Source: a virus. From it: DNA of 64,000 nt. A program made the translations under genes and the position numbers. Where the stretch lies: positions 1-64,000 of the IMG/VR virus record IMGVR_UViG_3300001373_000002; one strand, 5' to 3'. Positions 58,419-64,000 of this stretch are shown here, piece after piece (the first letter of the stretch is position 1; each line of letters starts with the position of its first letter). The notes below the pieces were generated by a model, which searched no databases, was not told where the DNA came from, and saw nothing but the letters and a program-made list of their open reading frames with translations.

Positions 58419-58447
58419 TAATACCACAACATTTTATATACGTCAAC
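58419..58447 (-). promoter_or_regulatory. Sigma-A type promoter (leftward)
   Basis: Minus strand: TTGACG (58442-58447), 17 bases, TATTAT (58419-58424), with TGG before the -10. Drives the FETNSSSTHS gene and the radical SAM gene. Confidence 0.65.
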
Positions 58448-58449
58448 AA

Positions 58450-58932
58450 CTATTTTAAAATAGATTCGTCTAAGCAATTTTTGCATATTTCGAATATCAA
58501 TCTTCCAATATTTGCCTTTTTTATAAAGTACACATACATACCATTCCTTTTCTGCCATGTAAGTATAGTTCTAAGAAACGCAATTTCGTTAAGTTTAGAC
58601 TTGTATTTATGTGCGAATATATCGTCTAGCGAATCCTCTTCTATTAACAAGTAAACATTTGGTATATTTATAAATCTGTTAAACTCCATAAATATTCTTC
58701 CGCTATCATCTACGATATTGCCAGAAATCTCACTTAGACTATTTTTGCGTTCTATACATAGTTCGTCGGTAAAATATGTATCTATTGGAAACCCTAGTTC
58801 TGGACAAGCGTTTATCCTGAACGAGTAATCACCAGTTTTCATAAGTCTATTTTCATATACTATTCCGCAGCTATCAAAATAATTAGTTATATGACCATTT
58901 ACATTTTCACGAGTGTCTAAAAGTATAACCAT
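58450..58932 (-). CDS. ERCC4-type nuclease
   Basis: A 160-residue protein with the ERCC4/Mus81 nuclease core: LLDTREN (4-10), GDYSF (33-37) and ERKNSLSEISG (near 59-69), the metal-binding D...GD...ERK set. It cleaves branched DNA such as flaps or forks, most likely as a stand-alone repair or recombination nuclease. It follows the DnaE gene, in line with a replication role. A good ribosome site is not obvious. Confidence 0.85.
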   Translation of the reverse strand: MVILLDTRENVNGHITNYFDSCGIVYENRLMKTGDYSFRINACPELGFPIDTYFTDELCIERKNSLSEISGNIVDDSGRIFMEFNRFINIPNVYLLIEEDSLDDIFAHKYKSKLNEIAFLRTILTWQKRNGMYVYFIKKANIGRLIFEICKNCLDESILK

Positions 58933-58980
58933 ATTGCTTAGTAACTTTTCATAATTCTTTTTGGTGTAATAATATTTGAT

Positions 58981-61900
58981 CTAAATCGCCACCTTTCTAT
59001 ATTTTGTAATCCACATTTCTTTAGTGCCTACGACCGAAACATAACTATTGGTAGCTTCATCAAACGTACTCTGTGGCTTAGTTTCATATCCGTCAACATA
59101 TATAACATCGCCTATTTCTAGTTTGCTTCTGCTAAAGCTTCTCTTATTTATTTTAACCATCATAGATTTTCCGTTGGATAAAGAATATATGCTTAGTTTT
59201 GGTGAATATTTTGTGTCTACACCAGTTATTAATATCATTTTAGCATACTTCAAGTCTTTAATATCCACATATCCCATAAACTCCATCTGATAGTCTATTA
59301 GCTCTCTTAAAGTAATAGATTTTATAGCTGGTATCTTGGATATAATTTTTTTTATCAACTTACCCACATCTACATTACTATAAGTCTTTTCAGAAACTTT
59401 GTTGCACAATTTAGCCATCTCTGATTCCGAAATTCCTAATTTATCAAGTTCGCTTTTCTTAAATTGAGATCTGTCACATACGCTATTAAATATGTCAACT
59501 ATTTTTAACAATCTATTAACATCTCCAAACTCGTCGAAGAAGTTTATCTTTATAAGTATCGATAATTGTTTGCTGTTTAGCGACGTGCTATTTTTTATAC
59601 TCCATAACAAATCCACAAAATCATCAAATTTGCAATCTCTTAAATTATAAAGTTCGGTACAAGATAGTTCATTCATATACTTTACCGATCCAATTCCCCT
59701 ATATACAACCTTATTGCTTATCATATATTTGTAGTTGGAATGTCTGAACTTTATTCCATTTATAGAAATTTCTTTCTGTTTAGCCAATAATTCTCCACTC
59801 ACAATATCTTCTTCTGTATCGGAATTGTTAAGATATGCCATTACAAATAATTCTGGATGGTAAAATCTTAGCATAGCACATAAATATCCAATCATGGAAT
59901 ATCCTACTGTATGGTTATATCCGAACTGATAAGCACTAGAACTTTCTATTATGTCTAAAAATTCCTTAGCTTCCTTTTCAGCAATATGTCTTGGTTGAGT
60001 AGATTTTGAACAATATCCTTCTAGTATAGACGGCAGTGCATCGTTAAGTCTATCTACTTGTTTTCTTCCTATCGCACGTCTTATATTGTCAGCTTCACTT
60101 CCAGATAGTCCACATATCTCTATTAGAAATCTACTCGTATCTTCTTGGAAAGCTAAATATCCTCTACTTCCTTTAAGCAATTCGTCTATTAATGGCGATG
60201 GATTTTTGTTTATTATTCCACTAGCAAGCCGATCTCTGTATATTTTCCCAGACGGTCTTATCGCAGCGTTAGTAAGTGAAATATGAGATATCTCTGTAGG
60301 TTTTATTCTTTGAAGCATATCAAAAGCAAATTTACTTTCGAACTGAAAAATTCCAACAGCATATTTTATCATATCATCCCATACTTTCATATCGCTCCAG
60401 TCTATCTCATAAGATTTAGGATATTTCTTGCCAAGACATCTATATACATCTTTTATTATCTCGATATTTTTAAGCCCAAGAATATCATACTTTACCAAAC
60501 TAATCTCGTGTATTTCGTCCATATTTATAGACATACATCTTTTATTATCTTCCCAAAAAGTGCCATAGTTGTCATTCAACGTCGTCGGAGAAACAACTAT
60601 TCCAGCTGGATGTATTCCTTTAGAAACAACTACGTTTACCATTCCTTTATAGTAGTAAAATATGTCGCTATATTTTTCAATACATTTATCCTTGTCGGTA
60701 GAAAACTCTTCTTTCACCTTTTTGGCAAAATCTAAACTTAAATTGTATGGAATTTTAACATTTTTGTCTTTAAGGCTATATCCATTATCTAACATCCACT
60801 TATTTCTAAATCCTCTTACAATCCCATCTATAGCAGCTTTATCTCCCATTGTGCCAGTAACAAGTATGTATGACGTATATTCAATTCCGAATCTATCTAT
60901 TATATATTCATAAACTTTACATCTATCTGATGGAGCAAAATCTAAATCAATATCTCCGATCTCTTTTCTGTCTTTATTGGCAAATCTTGAGAAAACAGTA
61001 TTCCATCTTATAGGATCTACGTCTGTGATATCTGTAATAAATGCTATAATAGAACCTCCTACAGAACCTCTGCAAAATCCAATTGGTATATCGTTTTCCC
61101 AACACCAACAACATAACTCAGACATAAATAATATAAATCCAATCATTCCAATTTCTTTAAATACTGCCAACTCTTCTTTAATGCCATTTATATAATCTTC
61201 ATATTTTTCACTAACCAAATGTCCGTTATTATACTTGGTTTTTAGCATATCATTTATTCTAGTTTCCAATATACAATATTCATCTTCGTACAACTTGGGA
61301 TATTTAAAGCTTAAATCTAACTCGAAACCATCAACGCTATCAGCCATAACATTTGTATTTTCTACAGCCAATTCATAAACTTCTTTATCTAATGAACCTT
61401 GAAGCCTAAACATATCTAAGACTTCTTCGTAGGATTTACATGTCAGATCAAAATCGTCTTCGTTGGAAAATAACATCCCTTTAGAATATTGAAGCATAGT
61501 TCTACACTCTGCTTTATAACCATCTAATGAATGAGTGTCAGTTCCAGCTATCAACGGTTTATTTGTTATCTTGGATAGTTCGTACAGATGACTATTATAT
61601 TCAATCTGTTCCTTGCAATTAGTGTGAGGTTGAATTTCGTAGTAATCATATGCATAAATAAGTCTGCTATAATAATTATTAATTCTGTTAACTCTCGACG
61701 CTGCTTCTTCGTTTAAATTTTCATTTTTTGCAAGTTCTTCTTTTAATTTTATAAGTTTATTAAGAGGAGATGCCAAGCAGGCTGAAATTTTTATTACGTT
61801 GTCAGATATATTCAAGAACTCGTCAAATGTGAGTCTAGGTTTGTAGTGTACATGATCCTTTTGTGTAGACAGATCTATTAGCGAATTAACCTCTTTAAAG

Positions 61901-62292
61901 CCTTCTGGATATGTCTTAGCTATCAATATACTATGATAATTATCTCTTATATTTTCATCTAAAGTTTCAGTAAGATATATTTCAACTCCATGAATATATT
62001 TTATTGGTTTGAGCTCCAAAACTGAAACATCGCTAATTCCAGAAAGTATTTTATCCAGTCCATTCTTCTCTACATATATTGGACTTTTTAAACTTCCGCC
62101 ATAAACTTTATATTGTGTCGATTCGCAGTACATTTTTTTATCAACCCAATCGTAGGTATTACCATGTTCGGTGAAGCATATTGACGTATGTCCTAGCTCT
62201 TTGGCTCTATGAATATAATCTTTGTAATTAGTAGTACTATCAAGTAAACTTAATTCGGTATGCACATGAAACCATGTAATATTTTTGTCCAT
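58981..62292 (-). CDS. dnaE: DNA polymerase III alpha subunit (DnaE type)
   Basis: A 1,103-residue replicative polymerase with GGAGG upstream. Residues 1-290 are the PHP domain, with metal-site residues kept (FHVHTELSLLD, TEHGN, AGTDTHS), so it may be an active proofreading or pyrophosphatase unit. The catalytic palm has GFCRGSVGGSIIAF and DIDLDFAPSDR, and KYDILGLKNI follows. Fingers and the helix-hairpin region follow (GIFQFES, EDTSRFLIEICGLSGSEADNIRRAIGRK, YQFGYNHTVGYSMIGY). An OB fold at the end (MILITGVDTKYSPKLSIY) completes the DnaE plan. It copies the phage genome. Confidence 0.97.
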   Translation of the reverse strand: MDKNITWFHVHTELSLLDSTTNYKDYIHRAKELGHTSICFTEHGNTYDWVDKKMYCESTQYKVYGGSLKSPIYVEKNGLDKILSGISDVSVLELKPIKYIHGVEIYLTETLDENIRDNYHSILIAKTYPEGFKEVNSLIDLSTQKDHVHYKPRLTFDEFLNISDNVIKISACLASPLNKLIKLKEELAKNENLNEEAASRVNRINNYYSRLIYAYDYYEIQPHTNCKEQIEYNSHLYELSKITNKPLIAGTDTHSLDGYKAECRTMLQYSKGMLFSNEDDFDLTCKSYEEVLDMFRLQGSLDKEVYELAVENTNVMADSVDGFELDLSFKYPKLYEDEYCILETRINDMLKTKYNNGHLVSEKYEDYINGIKEELAVFKEIGMIGFILFMSELCCWCWENDIPIGFCRGSVGGSIIAFITDITDVDPIRWNTVFSRFANKDRKEIGDIDLDFAPSDRCKVYEYIIDRFGIEYTSYILVTGTMGDKAAIDGIVRGFRNKWMLDNGYSLKDKNVKIPYNLSLDFAKKVKEEFSTDKDKCIEKYSDIFYYYKGMVNVVVSKGIHPAGIVVSPTTLNDNYGTFWEDNKRCMSINMDEIHEISLVKYDILGLKNIEIIKDVYRCLGKKYPKSYEIDWSDMKVWDDMIKYAVGIFQFESKFAFDMLQRIKPTEISHISLTNAAIRPSGKIYRDRLASGIINKNPSPLIDELLKGSRGYLAFQEDTSRFLIEICGLSGSEADNIRRAIGRKQVDRLNDALPSILEGYCSKSTQPRHIAEKEAKEFLDIIESSSAYQFGYNHTVGYSMIGYLCAMLRFYHPELFVMAYLNNSDTEEDIVSGELLAKQKEISINGIKFRHSNYKYMISNKVVYRGIGSVKYMNELSCTELYNLRDCKFDDFVDLLWSIKNSTSLNSKQLSILIKINFFDEFGDVNRLLKIVDIFNSVCDRSQFKKSELDKLGISESEMAKLCNKVSEKTYSNVDVGKLIKKIISKIPAIKSITLRELIDYQMEFMGYVDIKDLKYAKMILITGVDTKYSPKLSIYSLSNGKSMMVKINKRSFSRSKLEIGDVIYVDGYETKPQSTFDEATNSYVSVVGTKEMWITKYRKVAI

Positions 62293-62305
62293 ACGTCAAC
62301 CTCCA

Positions 62306-63082
62306 TTATTCTTCTATATTATATTCGCATGTATATCTGAAATCGCATAATCTTTGGCATTGTATAAAATCTTTATTTGCAACAAAAGTCTTGTCTTTAT
62401 ATATTTTCTTTATAGTATCTTCTGCCCATAAAATACTGTTATTATATTCCTCTTGGTTGAATGGTATTGTGTAAAACTTACTATCCCTAAAATGCAACCA
62501 TGTTATTTCGCTAGGATATGATCCATATTTGGTATATATATCTTTGCAGTATAAATACATTTGCTTTTTATACGATTCAAAGTTGTTCATGCAACTCTTT
62601 AATATTCCACCTTTTACCTTTTCTGGGAATTGAGAACTTTTAAAGTCTAACACAGTAATCTTGTCTTCGTTTTTATCCTTAATTACTAAGTCGATAAATC
62701 CTCTAAATTTATACTTATCAACCATAAAATCGCACTTATCTTCAATTCCTATAATTTCGTAGTTGTCAAACCAATCAAAATCGAACTCGGAAAGGAATTT
62801 GCAGCAATCGTAATAACCTTTGTCCATAGTCGAAGATTTCGTTACGTATTCTATACTTTTGTAATTTTTAATGTAGTATTCAGTAATTTCTTCTATAGTT
62901 AGTTCTTTTTTGAAATACATCTCCAACGTCTTATGGATTAACTTACCATTTTCAGCCCACCAATTTCCAGAACCGCATCTCTCTTCTATATATTTTAAAT
63001 AAAATGAGTATGGGCATTGCTCGTAAGAATGTATTCTACTATAAGAAAACGTCATCTTATCTAATTCTTTTTTATAAGACAT
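62306..63082 (-). CDS. Cas4/RecB-like PD-(D/E)XK exonuclease
   Basis: The start is put at ATG 63082; an upstream TTG at 63091 is possible. The 258-residue product has the RecB-type nuclease core: SRIHSYEQCPYSFYLKYIE, NGKLIHKTLEMY, FRGFIDLVIKD with Asp, TVLDFKSSQ with the DxK pair, and a QMYLYCKDI helix. One Cys near the start and three near the end (CQRLCDFRYTC) fit an iron-sulphur cluster like that of Cas4 and AddB. It would process DNA ends in replication or recombination. It lies between primase-side genes and DnaE. Confidence 0.88.
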   Translation of the reverse strand: MSYKKELDKMTFSYSRIHSYEQCPYSFYLKYIEERCGSGNWWAENGKLIHKTLEMYFKKELTIEEITEYYIKNYKSIEYVTKSSTMDKGYYDCCKFLSEFDFDWFDNYEIIGIEDKCDFMVDKYKFRGFIDLVIKDKNEDKITVLDFKSSQFPEKVKGGILKSCMNNFESYKKQMYLYCKDIYTKYGSYPSEITWLHFRDSKFYTIPFNQEEYNNSILWAEDTIKKIYKDKTFVANKDFIQCQRLCDFRYTCEYNIEE

Positions 63083-63101
63083 ATGCTCCAACTTCCTATT
63101 C

Positions 63102-63212
63102 TTATTTTTTGTAAAACATAAACGATATTACCATCCTTAATTTTTGATACCATTTAATTTTAATTCCATGATGTAGCTCCATCTTATTTATCATTTTTAG
63201 CATATTAATCAT
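63102..63212 (-). CDS. Possible mini-protein (36 residues)
   Basis: A short frame (MINMLKMINKMELHHGIK...) that begins at ATG 63212, nine bases after AAGGAGG, and ends at 63102. It is basic and partly hydrophobic (MVISFMFYKK). Good start signals, but the length makes it uncertain. Confidence 0.4.
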   Translation of the reverse strand: MINMLKMINKMELHHGIKIKWYQKLRMVISFMFYKK

Positions 63213-63229
63213 CTTGCTATACATCCTCC

Positions 63230-63553
63230 TTATTTTAACTTTTTCTCTGCTCTTCTTTTTCTCTGCATCTCCATCTGTCTTTCTTTATTTTCAGCATACC
63301 AGTTAGATGCTTTGGTTATATTTTTATTTCTAAACTCTTCGTCATTATGATATCTTTCTCTTTGATAGTTAGCATAGTACTCTTTATTCTCTTCTCTATG
63401 CTTTGCACTTCTTTCTAGTTGCTTCTTGTCAGTCTTAAGTCCAGAAAACTCCTTGTCTCTTGCATTAGCCTTTATCTTTTCTTCTGTAGATATAGAATCG
63501 TTGATACAGTCTGAAAACTTACACGCAAAACATTTCATATCACATATAGCCAT
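63230..63553 (-). CDS. Basic Cys-containing hypothetical protein
   Basis: A 107-residue protein with AGGAGG upstream. Four Cys near the start (DMKCFACKFSDCIND) suggest a zinc site; the rest is strongly charged and helical (RSAKHREENKEYYANYQRERYH, NKERQMEMQRKRRAEKK), typical of nucleic-acid binding. It lies between primase-like and nuclease genes. No family recognised. Confidence 0.6.
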   Translation of the reverse strand: MAICDMKCFACKFSDCINDSISTEEKIKANARDKEFSGLKTDKKQLERSAKHREENKEYYANYQRERYHNDEEFRNKNITKASNWYAENKERQMEMQRKRRAEKKLK

Positions 63554-63569
63554 TTCAAAATCCTCCTAG

Positions 63570-64000
63570 TTATATAATTTTTGTTTTATTTTTATATAGT
63601 GAATTCCAAATATCTATCCCTTTGTCTATTGGAGAACATTTAGAATCTTTACCACCTAATAATTTATTACGGTCTTCTATTATATATACATCTAAAAATC
63701 TCTTTAATGTATCGATATCTTTTCTTACTCTTCTTTCGTTGTAATCAACATCAGAATCATAACAGAATACAACTTTGCATCCTAGTTTTATCAATATTAC
63801 AATCTGCTCATGAGTAAGCGTATGTTTCTCTGCTGCTACCGAATCTTTTACATCATTCCCATAAAGTTTCATTACGCTCTTTATACTTTCAAATATTTTA
63901 ATCTCTCCACTTTCTTTTATAAATGGAAGAGTATGATTTATTCCTTGAAAGTAGTCTAATGTTCCTATCGGATAGTAATTGGTATATTTTGACAATCCTA
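63570..64000 (-). CDS. TOPRIM-domain primase-like protein, C-terminal part (cut by window edge)
   Basis: The frame is open to the right edge; the TTG at 63995 is probably internal. The visible 140 residues contain a TOPRIM core: IKIFESIKSVMKLYG with the Glu, then LIKLGCKVVFCYDSDVD with the DxD pair, and a following KRFLDVYIIED strand. This is the catalytic part of a DnaG-type primase, which makes RNA primers. It is near DnaE, which supports the replication role. The remaining domains lie outside. Confidence 0.75.
   Translation of the reverse strand, partial: GLSKYTNYYPIGTLDYFQGINHTLPFIKESGEIKIFESIKSVMKLYGNDVKDSVAAEKHTLTHEQIVILIKLGCKVVFCYDSDVDYNERRVRKDIDTLKRFLDVYIIEDRNKLLGGKDSKCSPIDKGIDIWNSLYKNKTKII

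Noticed and set aside
1-64000. tRNA or rRNA genes
   Set aside because: No cloverleaf with a T-arm GTTCRA-type motif and matching stems was noticed in the short intergenic regions; a covariance scan was not possible.

Overview
The window is a strongly AT-rich piece of a double-stranded DNA phage genome. It infects a low-GC Gram-positive anaerobe, most likely a gut or rumen member of the Clostridia. The reasons are Firmicutes-style ribosome binding sites, a Dit/Tal siphovirus tail, an oxygen-sensitive class III ribonucleotide reductase, a Gram-positive DnaE-type polymerase, and beta-glycanases and an esterase among the tail genes. It is a long-tailed siphovirus: one tail tube gene, no sheath, and a tape measure of about 2,015 residues after splicing. 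Both window ends cut genes (portal on the left, a primase-like TOPRIM protein on the right).

Layout. 1-9.4 kb (+): head and neck module (portal, a glycosyltransferase, protease with an internal in-frame scaffold start, decoration-like protein, major capsid, connectors, tail terminator-like protein) and the tail tube protein. 9.4-20.9 kb (+): an unusual block of fibre and enzyme genes between the tube gene and the tail chaperone. It holds two copies of a three-gene cassette (fibre tip, LamG-like protein, GH5 glycanase), a 13-residue repeat fibre stalk and a collagen-like stalk. 20.9-35.8 kb (+): small proteins behind a possible RNA pseudoknot, tail chaperone, tape measure split by two group I introns with homing endonucleases, Dit and Tal. 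35.8-39.7 kb (+): XhlA/holin-like membrane proteins, GH24 endolysin and an SGNH esterase tail spike, closed by a strong bidirectional terminator.

39.7-64 kb (-): a converging early/middle region of tightly packed genes. From right to left it carries replication and repair genes (TOPRIM primase, PD-(D/E)XK nuclease, DnaE, ERCC4 nuclease), a radical SAM protein, a DNA methyltransferase, a nucleotidyltransferase, many tiny proteins, NrdD, an acetyltransferase, and then an RNA-repair-like operon (Rnl1-type RNA ligase, C5 methyltransferase, polynucleotide kinase-HD fusion, lambda-type phosphatase). After that come very small membrane proteins, a guanylate kinase, a phosphoesterase-HAD fusion and an exported SleB-type wall hydrolase. 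This strand has several near-consensus sigma-A promoters, mostly with 17-bp spacers.

The most noteworthy items are the dispersed kinase/phosphatase/ligase set that resembles a split bacterial Pnkp RNA repair system, the exactly mappable double intron in the tape measure gene with two identical P1 pairings, the duplicated fibre-LamG-GH5 cassette, the lambda Nu3-like nested scaffold gene, and a pseudoknot-forming leader at about 20.88 kb.
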